Origin: Apiosordaria backusii
Lineage: Eukaryota > Ascomycota > Sordariomycetes > Sordariales > Lasiosphaeriaceae
Direction of reading: 5' to 3'
DNA length: 64,000 nt
NCBI GenBank assembly: GCA_030549205.1
Contig: JAUKTV010000006.1
Coordinates: forward strand, 2,374,501-2,438,500
In this document: piece after piece, positions 9,703-19,229 of the stretch
Layout: every line of letters starts with the position of its first letter
Numbering within the stretch: the first letter of the stretch is position 1
Notes under the pieces: model-generated
The model's input: only the letters and a program-made list of their open reading frames with translations
Database searches by the model: none
Told to the model about the DNA's origin: nothing
Made by a program: the position numbers and the translations under genes

Positions 9703-11046
9703 TCACTGTTTCTTGGCTTTTTTCCACGGGGCAGACCAGCCCGACTTTGAGTGCGACTCCGCAGTCTTGGCTTCTTCCGCCTTTTTCGCTTCGTCCATCT
9801 TTCTCATCGTCTCCTGTTGAAACACCATCCATTTTCCCTCCATGTCTTGCTGGCTGACCGCTGGCTTGCCTCCAAGAGGAGCTGTATCAGGATCATCCTG
9901 ACCTGTGTAGTCTCCTTCTTTCACATCAAGAATTTGACAGACAGCCTCTGCTTTTCTGACAAGCCACTTTCCGTGCACCATGCCGTGCTTCCAGTGATCC
10001 GGCAATGCAGCAAAGCCCAGATAGCCCCCAAGCAATGCGCCAGCAAAGCAAGCATTTGTGTCTGCATCTCCACCATGCATTACCAGCTCCGTTGTCAACT
10101 CCTCGAACAGGCTGACTCTGTCCAACAAGCCATGGTTCCTCTTCATCGCCATCCTGAGCAACACCACACCCGCCCCCAATGCCTTGTAGACATACCCAAT
10201 GGCGTGCTGATCATCAAGTTTCAAGCCCTCCAAGCCACCTTTGCCGCTGGTATAATTGTCGAGCTCAGCCCAATCAACGTGAGGATACCCCTCTTGCTTT
10301 CCCACACTCTCATACCACTTCTTCCCCCTCTCAATCAACCCCTCAACATCCTGCTCCGTGTGCACCTCACCTCTGACCAACCCCCTAACCAGCCCACCCC
10401 CCACCACGCAAGCAATCACACACCTAGGATCCACATGCGTCGCCCTCGAAATCCCCGCCGCAACCTCAAAACACCTTTCTTCCTCCTCCCAAAGCGTTAT
10501 CAACCCCAAAGGATGCGTCCTCATCAAACTCCCATTCGGCGCTGCTTTCCGTCCCGTCCCCTCCCAGTACTCCCTCGCAATCTTTTCCGGGTCGGCATCA
10601 AACCCTTTGCTCGTCAGTACCGTCCCTACCAATCTCCCCAGGCCAAGGGGCATCGTGTCCAGGGGTTTGAAGCCTTGGGAGACCCATATCCGGAGTCTTT
10701 CTGCGAAATCGGTTTGAGTTGGGGAGGAGATGTTGGAGGAAGAGGCGGATGAATTGTGCAGGAAGGAGAGCAAGAGGAGAAGGGCGTGGTCGGTGTCGTC
10801 TGTCCAGTGGCCTGGGGTGAAGGGAGCGCGGTGGCGGTCGAGTTTGAAGGGGGTGGGGGTGGGATGGAGGGTGAATTTACTGGTGGGGTAGGAGGATTTG
10901 GCTTGGGTAGAGGATAGGAACTCGGTGTAGAGGCCTATTGTGTCGCCGAGGGCTGAGCCGATGAGGACGCCGGTGATGCGGTCTTGGAGGGTGAAGTGGA
11001 GGAGGTTGGTGAGGGCTTGCTGAGGGAGGGAATTTGAGCGGGACAT
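9703..11046 (-). CDS. ADP-ribosylglycohydrolase (DraG/ARH family)
   Basis: The product has 447 residues, no intron, ATG at 11046. Family motifs are all visible: GSALGDTIG at about 30-38, GHWTDDTD at 79-86 (the metal-binding acidic triplet), and HGGDADTNACFAGALLG in the C-terminal half, which supplies the second metal site. These enzymes use two Mg ions to remove ADP-ribose from proteins or from O-acetyl-ADP-ribose; which substrate applies here cannot be told. The last 60 residues are charged and low in complexity (MDEAKKAEEAKTAE), a likely disordered tail. There is no signal peptide, so it is expected in cytosol or nucleus. GC skew flips sharply inside the gene near 10720. Confidence 0.92.
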   Translation of the reverse strand: MSRSNSLPQQALTNLLHFTLQDRITGVLIGSALGDTIGLYTEFLSSTQAKSSYPTSKFTLHPTPTPFKLDRHRAPFTPGHWTDDTDHALLLLLSFLHNSSASSSNISSPTQTDFAERLRIWVSQGFKPLDTMPLGLGRLVGTVLTSKGFDADPEKIAREYWEGTGRKAAPNGSLMRTHPLGLITLWEEEERCFEVAAGISRATHVDPRCVIACVVGGGLVRGLVRGEVHTEQDVEGLIERGKKWYESVGKQEGYPHVDWAELDNYTSGKGGLEGLKLDDQHAIGYVYKALGAGVVLLRMAMKRNHGLLDRVSLFEELTTELVMHGGDADTNACFAGALLGGYLGFAALPDHWKHGMVHGKWLVRKAEAVCQILDVKEGDYTGQDDPDTAPLGGKPAVSQQDMEGKWMVFQQETMRKMDEAKKAEEAKTAESHSKSGWSAPWKKAKKQ

Positions 11047-11577
11047 TCTGAAGTTGTTGATGATGTTGAATAGTGAAAGAAAGAGTGTCTGTTCAGCTCC
11101 TTGCGGTTGTGATCAGGTATTGCAGCCACTGTCAGCCTTCGGGGTTGACTTCTTGGCTCGACGACCAGGCCAGAAAGGGTTAGTGCCCACTACCAGGTGC
11201 CGTATTTTAATTCCCGTCAGTTTAGCGTCCGATTCCCCAGAAGCCTTTGGCGTTCTTCAACTTGAGCAGCCGAATCTCATGTCGCTCGGCCCTTAATGCA
11301 CTGTATTTGAACGTCATTGTCCGTGATATCTGATCAACAGTGTTACTGATACATGGCTGGGAACATGAACCCGAGGGTGGAGGTCATCCGTCGTTATTTT
11401 CAGCTCGCCAGCTGAAACGCCAACAACAATGCCTCAAAGTCAGACACTGCCACCAGACACTGCCATTGGCTGGCAAAAGGTCCTTCTGACGTCTATCGTG
11501 CCGTTCATTACCTAAGGTATCTACATGTGTTTATCTACCTTACTCTACGACCATCATTCAGTTCTATCAACCTGTAT
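11047..11577. other. intergenic, 531 bp
   Basis: No gene recognised. It includes the palindrome TTACCTAAGGTATC at about 11508-11521. Confidence 0.6.
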
Positions 11578-13785
11578 TCACCCATATTTCCGGAATGCCG
11601 TAGGCCTTTTCCCAGTGGCCTTCATAACTGCACCCTCTTCATCTTGATCCTCATCATCCGCCTGGTCACTATACAATCTCAACTCTACCCGCCGCTCATC
11701 GTCCTCGTCCTCACACACCCTTGCCATCAACCTCCACACCTCCCACTTGTGTACCCCAACCCCGGTATTCTTCAGCAGCTCAGTCCCCTGACTGTTCATC
11801 GCCAACGTCATCAGCTCCCCAAGCTGCTCCCAAGCGCTGCTCCCAAACCCGCGATAAACACAAGCCGTGCCGACAAAGTGGATCAGTACCAGGAGCACAT
11901 GGAGCAGCAGCACCCCGAAAGCAAGCTTGACCGACAACCCTTCAAAGTTGTACTGGTAGATGAGCTCGTGGCGATCCACATCGACCCACGCGTAACTATT
12001 GATGTTCTTCTCCTTGAGAACCTCCTCAACCGTATCATTCTGGCCGATATTTAAGCGAACACGCGACCAGGTCAAGTCAGAGAGAGCATCGACAAGGTAG
12101 ACTGCTAATGACCGCGACAGCACTCGATACAGCTCCGAGTCGTCCGCCCCTTCGGCGGCATAATCCCAAATGCGGTCATAGGCAAACCGGGACCCGTTGG
12201 CGGTTTTACCACGGGCTTTGACTCCGTAGTCCGACCACATTGAACTACCTCCTGGCGCCATGTAAAGCGAGTTGTTCAGGCTGTTCAGCCAGGGGATTGT
12301 CAAATGAATAACATCTTCAGGGTTGGCGCTGGCGTTCAAGGTGGAGTTCTTCATGGCGTACGAGAATTGAGGGACGTCACCGTTGGAGTAAGACCAGACG
12401 GCGGATTCCACCCAGCGGGCGTCGATAAAACATAAGGCAAGGGAGCTACCGGTCATGTTGTATCTTGTCCAGAAGGTCGCCGACGCCTTGACAGGGGCGT
12501 GATTGCCGAAATCGATGAAGCCGAAATGGGCTTTGGAGTTGTAGGCTTCGTCGAGAAGCTCGTGAGGGATGAAGAAAGTTGGGTTGCTGCGGTAATAGAA
12601 GCCAGGGGTAAGAAGGAAGTTGTACGGAGCTTCGGCCCATGTCATAGTGCCCCAGGTCTCCTTTCTTGGACGACTGGGGTCGGTGCATTGGATGGAAACT
12701 TGCGGTTGCCTGAGCGGCAACACTTCGCCGTTGTTTTTGGCCAGTACTGCCATCTCGCGGTTTTGTACTGGCTCAAACTTTGTCATGGAAAAGCTGTCCG
12801 AGACTATTGACGCAGCGTACTTCATCGGTGTTGTTGCTGCCACGACTATCTGTGGGATGTAGATCTCTCCCCACGAGATTGACTTGCTTCCAGATGTCAG
12901 ATTTGCTGGAAGACCTCGAGTGCCCCGAGCAACATTCGCCAGCCAAGACCAGTCGATGCTATTCGGGTTGCTGTAGTCCCCATGGGCGCATTCCGACGAG
13001 GATGTATCATTGGTCGCGGGACAGTAATCAGGAACATTCTGCCTGTCCATCGTTTTGGGATACAGGCTCTCTAGGGGCCCGAGATAGTATGGTCTGGACA
13101 TGCCGGGCAGTGTCCTCCACCAACCCAATTTCGGGAGCATCACGATACCCGAGCTTGCACCAGCCAAGGTCGCTATAAAGAAGCTGGCTGCCATGAGTAC
13201 CGCCATCCAGACTGCCGATAAATTCAGCTTGTGAATCTGGGTCAGGGGTGCCAAAAACGATGAGCTGAAGAGATAAAATGGCGAGCTCAGTTGAAAGGGC
13301 GCGGTGAGATAGCCAAACGGGACGCCTTGGGAGCCGACCAGCTTTCGTCGAATATTGGCGTACAGAATGTGAAAGAGCGAGGCAATGATGAGAGACTCGT
13401 GGATCTTGGCTCCCACCAAGAGAGCTGACAAAATGTTCGAGTTTACTCCAGGCCATGACATTCGAAGCATGTGAAGCACCAACAGACTTATTGTAACGGC
13501 TACCGAAGGGAACTGGAACAGCAAGAATTGGCCCACGGATCTTTCCGTGTCGGTATGACAGACCATCTTTCGAGGCTCTTGGTTTTTGTCCCTGTTCTCG
13601 ACATCTTCGAGATCGTCCTCCAGTATCTGAATCCACTCCGGCTGCTTGCTATCTCGCTTTCTGCTTGGCCTGGGTGGTAGCCTGGGCGCTGGTCTAGGTG
13701 GTAGAGGTGGGGGATCATCGAGGCGATCTTGGTCGTCGGACTGCCAATGGAGTGAGACATCTTGACTTGACATGTCGAATGTCAT
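11578..13785 (-). CDS. large membrane protein with proline-rich cytosolic N-terminus
   Basis: The product has 735 residues and no intron. Two Met codons (13785 and 13773) are possible starts. Residues 24-45 are proline/arginine-rich (PPPLPPRPAPRLPPRPSRKR), a polyproline stretch of the kind bound by SH3 domains. Four or five hydrophobic segments follow at about 85-110, 130-148, 165-185 and 192-222. A long hydrophilic part (about 230-620) with several N-glycosylation sequons (NDTSS, NLTSG, NMTGS, NSTLN, NGSRF, NDTVE) should face outside or lumen. A last membrane span lies near 632-655, then a cytosolic tail. The organisation recalls uncharacterised ascomycete plasma-membrane proteins. No catalytic or transport motif was recognised. 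Confidence 0.75.
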   Translation of the reverse strand: MTFDMSSQDVSLHWQSDDQDRLDDPPPLPPRPAPRLPPRPSRKRDSKQPEWIQILEDDLEDVENRDKNQEPRKMVCHTDTERSVGQFLLFQFPSVAVTISLLVLHMLRMSWPGVNSNILSALLVGAKIHESLIIASLFHILYANIRRKLVGSQGVPFGYLTAPFQLSSPFYLFSSSFLAPLTQIHKLNLSAVWMAVLMAASFFIATLAGASSGIVMLPKLGWWRTLPGMSRPYYLGPLESLYPKTMDRQNVPDYCPATNDTSSSECAHGDYSNPNSIDWSWLANVARGTRGLPANLTSGSKSISWGEIYIPQIVVAATTPMKYAASIVSDSFSMTKFEPVQNREMAVLAKNNGEVLPLRQPQVSIQCTDPSRPRKETWGTMTWAEAPYNFLLTPGFYYRSNPTFFIPHELLDEAYNSKAHFGFIDFGNHAPVKASATFWTRYNMTGSSLALCFIDARWVESAVWSYSNGDVPQFSYAMKNSTLNASANPEDVIHLTIPWLNSLNNSLYMAPGGSSMWSDYGVKARGKTANGSRFAYDRIWDYAAEGADDSELYRVLSRSLAVYLVDALSDLTWSRVRLNIGQNDTVEEVLKEKNINSYAWVDVDRHELIYQYNFEGLSVKLAFGVLLLHVLLVLIHFVGTACVYRGFGSSAWEQLGELMTLAMNSQGTELLKNTGVGVHKWEVWRLMARVCEDEDDERRVELRLYSDQADDEDQDEEGAVMKATGKRPTAFRKYG

Positions 13786-14910
13786 GTATGAGCTCTCCGC
13801 GTGTGAGCATCATGAAGTTCAGCCCACAACTGAAAAGAGGTTCTTTTCATATACCTATGCTGGACGATGCCCAGCGCGCTTCCTGGCGGCTAATGTGGTG
13901 CTGTGCCACAATCGCGGGTTTGATCGCCGCACAAGCCTCAAATTCAGCGAATCAGAGCCATGGCTTTGCTGCCTACCTGGAGTCGGTGCTGCATAACAAG
14001 GGCTTCATCATGCGTTGCATTCCTTCAACACTGCCACTAAAGAGCAGTGAAAGCCCCGATGAGCAAAAACAGACTGTGGGTGATATGACTTTCTTCCAAT
14101 CTCATGAAGTACCTAGTGCCAATAATTAGCCCCTTAACCGCAAGCAGCTTTGCCATAATCTCCTCGACTGGTAAAAATCACTGGTCAATATGGTACCATC
14201 GCGAAGTCAACCATGATTGGTGCCGATGATATCCAAAGCCCAGTGTCACGACAGGCATATACAAGTGAAGGACTTTCTTCTCTGCCGATAGGACTACGTA
14301 ATCTTGTATTGTCTGCCTGCCAGGAACCTACATATTAGTAATCTTGACAAGACACTATTGATTGGATTAAAACGCAGAATTCATGCAAAGGTTTGGACAA
14401 CAACCCTCAGCAAGTATCACGTTCAACGATGACGAGCGATTAGGTGGCGTAACCAACTCCGAAAGCTTGGGGTAGTGGTGTGTTCTGTTATAGGCCACAC
14501 CTCCGTTGCACACCTTTATGCTTTGCTTTACTCGGATTCCGTCCCAATGCAGTCATTTACGTGCGGTGGCTTTCGCTATGATTTGTCTGCTGAACGCCAA
14601 GCTGAAAATAGTGGCGGAGGCTGAGGCAACATAATGTTCGGTCTGCGCACCCACTGACCACGTCTATTGGAATAATGTGTCATCAGACAGGCTATTCCGA
14701 AGGTCATGAATACGAACTACGAAAAAGGAGGGGACAGTCTTCAGTGACAGAATGGTGTATAAAAGTTCAATCAGAGTCTCTGTCCCGTTGTCCTACCGTC
14801 TTCTGTTCATCACTCTCCCAAACTGCCTTTGTTCTAAATACATCTCACAGTGACAATCAAATCACAACAAGCTCTTGACTTGATTTCAACATCCACTTGG
14901 AGCATCTAAC
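13786..14910. other. intergenic, 1125 bp
   Basis: Divergent space between the membrane protein and the protease. Frames here are short and unconvincing. A TATA box for the protease is near the right end. Confidence 0.6.
14758..14764 (+). promoter_or_regulatory. TATA box of the subtilase gene
   Basis: TATAAAA lies 147 bp before the ATG at 14911, with an AGGGG stress-element-like word just upstream (near 14728) and a CT-rich leader after it. Confidence 0.55.
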
Positions 14911-17286
14911 ATGGCTTCTCAACACCCCCTTGCTGGCGCACCTCCTGCCGGGCCCCCCAAGATTGCCTTGAAGCTTACTCCTGCTGGCCATAAGAAGCAG
15001 CAGGAGGACCCCAACTTCATTGCTGAACTCATCAACACGGCTGAGAATGGCCGAAGCGGGCTTGTTCCCAGTGTCAATCCTTTGATCCCTGAAGACCATC
15101 GTCCAGCCCGTCTTTCTCAGCGCATTGCAGCTGCTGCTGCCTCTGATCCCCTTGCCGACCTGCCCAACTTTGACGTCTGGTATGAAGTTGTTTTGGAAGG
15201 CCAGGCAAGTCTCTCAAGCATCGAGAGTGAAAGTGCCACCACCACCGAGACACCCGCCGACGCTGGAAAGCTGTCGCTTCCTAAGGAGACGCTTGAGCTC
15301 ATTCACAGGCTTCATCGCTTGGATGAAGTCGAGAGCGTCCACGCTTTACAGCCCGGTCCTCCCCCTGCCGTCAACCCCAGCGATGATCCCCGTAGTGTGA
15401 ATCAGGGGTATCTCGATGCTGCACCTGCCGGTATCAATGCCCGCTACGCTTGGGGCTTTCCAGGTGGAGATGGTGTGAGTGTCAACATTGTTGATATGGA
15501 ACAGGGATGGAACCTCAACCACGAGGATCTCCAGGCGGCCGGGATCACTTTGATCTCAGGATACAATGCCGCCTACTATTCGCATGGAACTGCAGTGCTG
15601 GGTGAAATGCTACAGGTAGACAACACTATCGGAGGAGTTGGCATTGTCCCAAAGGCCAAAGGCCGTGTCATTTCCCAGCATCGACCCACAGGTTACAACA
15701 CCGCTGCCACCATCCTTGATGCAGTCAACAACATGGCGTTTGGTGACATTTTGCTCCTTGAAGCCCAGGAATTCGACCCTGTCGGAGGGCAGTACTACTG
15801 GCCCGTCTCGGTGGCCGATGCCAACTTTGATGCTATTCGCCTTGCTTCTGCTCTGGGCATTACCGTGGTTGAAGCAGCCTGCAACGGTGGATATGACCTC
15901 GATGCCTACGTCAATCTCTCGGGCAAGTACATCTTCAACCGCTCCACTCCGGACTATAAGGAGTCCGGTGCAACAATGGTAGGGGCCTCCAGCTCTGCAG
16001 CCCCTCATTACCGCCTTTGGTACTCCAACCACGGCTCCCGAGTGGACGTCTACGCCTGGGGCGAAAACATCGACACAACCTTCACCGACGACAACACCGG
16101 CACCGAGAATTACTATACCGACTTTTTTAGCGGGACCTCCGGCGCCTCCCCTATCATTGTCGGCGCAGCTGCAGCAGTCCAGGGCATAGCCAATGCTTCC
16201 CTGGGGTACAAATTCTCCCCCTTGCAGCTCCGCCAAATCCTCACCACCAACGGAACACCCAGCAGCACCCCCTCCACCGACCGCATCGGAGTGATGCCCA
16301 ATCTCCGCGCCATCATCGACGGCCGGTTCATCAACCTCGCCCCGGACCTCTACATCAGAGACTACATCGGCGACAACGGCCGCGTCCCCTCCTCCGGCAC
16401 CGTTTCCAACTCTCCCGACATCATCGTCCGTCAAACCCCCGTTTCCAACCCCCAAGCCTTGTTTGGACAAGGCTCCGGCAACGAAAACAGCACCTCTCTC
16501 TCCCAGACCATCCTAGCAGGCCGTGACCACAGCATCTACATCCGCCTGCTCAACAGAGGCGGTTCACCAGCCCAAAACACAAAGGTGACTGTGTACTACG
16601 CCCCCGCTGCCACCCTCATCACCCCCAACCTCTGGACTCTAATCGGGACCGTCACCCTCCCCCGTGCTGTCCCCACAGGGAGGGTCTTGACCGTGTCCCC
16701 GAGGTTGGCCTGGCCGGGAAGCAAAGTACCTGCTGTCGGACCGGGCGGGTATTCCTTTGTTGCGATCGCCACGACCGACAAAGACCCTGCGCCAGTGCTG
16801 CCGACGACATTCCCCGCGTTTGTTGAGTTTGTGAGCAGGAATAACAACGTTGCGTGGAAGGCCTTTAATGTGGTGGCTCCGCATGCAGTTGGGGCGAGCA
16901 TCAGGTTGCAGGTTGGGGTCGCGGGGGCTTTTGATGCGCCAAGAAAGTTCTCTCTCAGGGGCGTCGGGTCGTTGCCGATGGGGAGTGAGGTTCGGTTGGA
17001 GGTTCCGGTGGACTTGGCGAGGCGGCTTGGGGTTGTGACACCCTGGGCTGAAGCGGAGGACGAGAAGGGCAAGGTGGTGCTTGTCCCTCTTCATCCGTTT
17101 GGCCGTGGGGAGATTGGCGAAGGGATCTTGCCTGTGGGTAGTGTGAGTCAGTGTGAGCTGGTTGTGAAGGTGCCCGAGGAGGAGATCAAACGGGAGGGCC
17201 AGTGGGAGTATGAGATTGTGCAGGCGTGGGATGGTGTCGATGTTGGTAGGTTGACCTGGAAGTTTGAGAGGGGCGATGACAACTAA
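14911..17286 (+). CDS. subtilisin-like serine protease (S8) without signal peptide
   Basis: The product has 791 residues in a single exon. The S8 triad is visible: Asp195 (VNIVDMEQGW), His225 (YSHGTAVLGE) and Ser410 (SGTSGASPII). The oxyanion Asn is probably in EAACNGGYD. Residues 1-185 replace the usual secretory prepeptide: the N-terminus is Pro/Ala-rich and hydrophilic with no signal peptide. Residues 455-790 form an added C-terminal region that starts with NLAPDLYIRDYIGDNG, then reads like beta-sandwich repeats (YIRLLNRGGSPAQNTKVTVYY, similar to bacterial CARDB-type modules). This architecture is unlike secreted fungal proteinase K enzymes and closer to bacterial multidomain subtilases; transfer from bacteria is an inference only. 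Intracellular or unconventionally secreted location is likely. Confidence 0.88.
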   Translation: MASQHPLAGAPPAGPPKIALKLTPAGHKKQQEDPNFIAELINTAENGRSGLVPSVNPLIPEDHRPARLSQRIAAAAASDPLADLPNFDVWYEVVLEGQASLSSIESESATTTETPADAGKLSLPKETLELIHRLHRLDEVESVHALQPGPPPAVNPSDDPRSVNQGYLDAAPAGINARYAWGFPGGDGVSVNIVDMEQGWNLNHEDLQAAGITLISGYNAAYYSHGTAVLGEMLQVDNTIGGVGIVPKAKGRVISQHRPTGYNTAATILDAVNNMAFGDILLLEAQEFDPVGGQYYWPVSVADANFDAIRLASALGITVVEAACNGGYDLDAYVNLSGKYIFNRSTPDYKESGATMVGASSSAAPHYRLWYSNHGSRVDVYAWGENIDTTFTDDNTGTENYYTDFFSGTSGASPIIVGAAAAVQGIANASLGYKFSPLQLRQILTTNGTPSSTPSTDRIGVMPNLRAIIDGRFINLAPDLYIRDYIGDNGRVPSSGTVSNSPDIIVRQTPVSNPQALFGQGSGNENSTSLSQTILAGRDHSIYIRLLNRGGSPAQNTKVTVYYAPAATLITPNLWTLIGTVTLPRAVPTGRVLTVSPRLAWPGSKVPAVGPGGYSFVAIATTDKDPAPVLPTTFPAFVEFVSRNNNVAWKAFNVVAPHAVGASIRLQVGVAGAFDAPRKFSLRGVGSLPMGSEVRLEVPVDLARRLGVVTPWAEAEDEKGKVVLVPLHPFGRGEIGEGILPVGSVSQCELVVKVPEEEIKREGQWEYEIVQAWDGVDVGRLTWKFERGDDN

Positions 17287-17934
17287 AGGGAGAGGAGACG
17301 AAGTGAGAAGTGAGAAGTGAGAAGTGAGAGTCAAAGTACATGAAGAAGTGGAGTGTTGTTGGGAGAAATAATTGCCAGGGTTTCAGGGTTTCAGGGGCAC
17401 AGAGGTCATGATTACAACTGCCTCACTGCAAAACAGTGAACTTTTGAACTTATGAGATTACCTAAGCTACATGAAAGGGAACAAAGAAACAATGCCACAT
17501 TGGTTTGTTCCACTCTAGAGCTTTTTGTCTGTGAGTCTCTAAGTATCGTGAGGAGGATGAGCCGTAGTCTACTCAGTTGCCTTGATTATGGCCGGCGGAG
17601 ATAAATATTCCAAGGACAAGTTATGTTGGCAATGTGGACTGTTCAGAAAAATAGGTACCTTAGAGTCTTCAGAGTCAAGACCCACAGTGTTGCAGCGAGG
17701 GGATGCCTCTTAGCTTTAAAAGAACCTTGGAATATAGCTCAAATTGCTACCGGAATACCGTAGTAGGCTACCTAGTTTATAGACGGAATGTTCAATGCCA
17801 CGAAGGGTATGATTCTTATTCAGCACCACATCAGCCCAAGCCGGAACCACACCCCCCGAGCCAAGTCCACAAACTCCACCTGTCTCCTCCTCATGAGTCA
17901 GAACTCCACAGCTACTCCCAACAATAACCCCCCA
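17287..17934. other. intergenic, 648 bp
   Basis: No gene. It begins with a short tandem repeat of GTGAGAA (about 17302-17328) and contains AGGTACCTTAG at 17653-17663. Confidence 0.6.
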
Positions 17935-18006
17935 GGACCAGTAGCTCAGGGGTAGAGCAACCGGCTGCAGTCCGGTAGGTCACGCGTTCAAATCGCGTCT
18001 AGTCCT
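17935..18006 (+). tRNA. tRNA-Cys (GCA)
   Basis: A full 72-nt cloverleaf: D stem GCTC/GAGC, anticodon stem ACCGG/CCGGT with loop CTGCAGT and anticodon GCA at 17967-17969, variable AGGTC, T stem ACGCG/CGCGT with loop TTCAAAT, and discriminator T73 as expected for Cys. There is no intron. The acceptor stem GGACCAG/CTAGTCC has one C-A mismatch at pair 5:68. A T5 run at 18010-18014 is the pol III terminator. Confidence 0.93.
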
Positions 18007-18009
18007 CTC

Positions 18010-18014
18010 TTTTT
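18010..18014 (+). terminator. pol III T-run after tRNA-Cys
   Basis: Five T residues, four bases after the end of the tRNA. Confidence 0.6.
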
Positions 18015-18025
18015 ACATATTAATT

Positions 18026-18641
18026 TCAAGATCTGGGACGCCGCTGACCTTGACCCCCAACTAGAATTGAAAATCGCCGTGGTGTCTCACGTGGAGTTGA
18101 GTTCTGAGTCGTTGAGGGAGCCGAGTCCGGGCTTGAAGCTGGAGCTGGACCCTCGGATGGATTGACTGGCCGCGGTGAGCTTTCCTTCGTTGTTTTTTTA
18201 AACTTTGCAGAGAGTTCGTCGACGATTGACTGAAACTTCGGACCGAGATGTTTGCTCTCCTTGAGTACCCCAGGGCAAGTTTCCGTTTCCCTCTCCTTGC
18301 TCTGGAGATGAGGCAGCTGGGCATCAACCCGCAACCTATCGAGCTTGTGGTTTTGTAGAGCATTCTTATGTACCAGACATTCTGGACATTCTGGGCCGAG
18401 GTTTGGAAGGATGACAATGGCAGGGACTGAGCCGTCCGGCCATTGTTGCTTGGCCAATTCTTTAGCCTCGTCTTCGAAGCGTTGGGCTTGTTTGTGTGGG
18501 GCGCAGTGTGGGCATGAGCAGGTCTGGATATTTCGTGATCGTTTTTTGGATTCTGCCAAACTCTGCCTGTTCGCCTGCAATTTGTCCTTTCATCCACGCG
18601 CAATGCGGGCAGTGGCCATTAAGATCCTGGTCGTGGCTCAT
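18026..18641 (-). pseudogene. Cys-pair (zinc-knuckle-like) protein with homopolymer frameshift
   Basis: An ATG at 18641 opens MSHDQDLNGHCPHCAWMKG, but this frame runs into an early stop. The long frame from 18580 to 18026 has no ATG at its start (it begins with TTG). The two join perfectly if one base is skipped in the A6 run (T6 on the plus strand, 18542-18547). Read that way the product has about 204 residues with three Cys-pair motifs: HCPHC, CSCPHC and ECPEC. The C-terminal 60 residues are Ser/Pro/Thr-rich and end in a basic tail. The spacing suggests small zinc-binding knuckles; I recognise no named family. Either the gene is recently broken or the run length is a sequence error. Confidence 0.6.
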
Positions 18642-19229
18642 GGTGAATGATTGTGCCGTTCAGTTGCTGGAACAAGCAAAGGGAAACCGTCGTCGGTGAG
18701 TGTGCTGTGGTAGAGGTAGCTAATTAATAGCTTGCTGATATCTGTTTTGTTGTTGTTTAGTTGCAATTGGGGAGGAACCTGTCTTATCTGTCCAAGTTTT
18801 CTAAGTTATGGATTTAGATAGCTGTGCCTTGCAAACGAAACGACGCTTCCAGAGGGTTCTATTTGACAGGGTAACAGGGAGTCGGCTTGCTGATTTCGAG
18901 GGCAGTGTGTGAAATACCTATATAACAATGCCATAGTCTTTTCTTTTTGGGATCCTGTGTTGTCCGAGTATACCTAAACATCACAAACAGTCTATGCTCG
19001 GGACAAGGGTCTCTGGCAAGATTTCCTCGCTGCTTAGTTACCAGAGAGTAACCGTATGGGACTTCAGTTCTGCTATTGGCTAGGCAAAAACACAATGCGG
19101 TTGTATTTCTTTGATAATTTGGTAACCTGACTCCTTTGATCCGATTCACGGGCCCGGTGACTCAATATTCCGCCTGCCCTAAATTTCCATCAGCCCCAGA
19201 TACCAGCACATGAGTCCAAGTCCCCGATC
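18642..19229. other. intergenic, 588 bp
   Basis: No supported gene or RNA. Confidence 0.55.

Noticed and set aside
9751..10752. 333-codon plus-strand ORF
   Set aside because: Antisense shadow of the ADP-ribosylglycohydrolase, whose motifs are complete on the other strand.
15610..16470. 286-codon minus-strand ORF
   Set aside because: Antisense shadow of the subtilase; Gly/Val-rich composition from the reversed codons and no motif.
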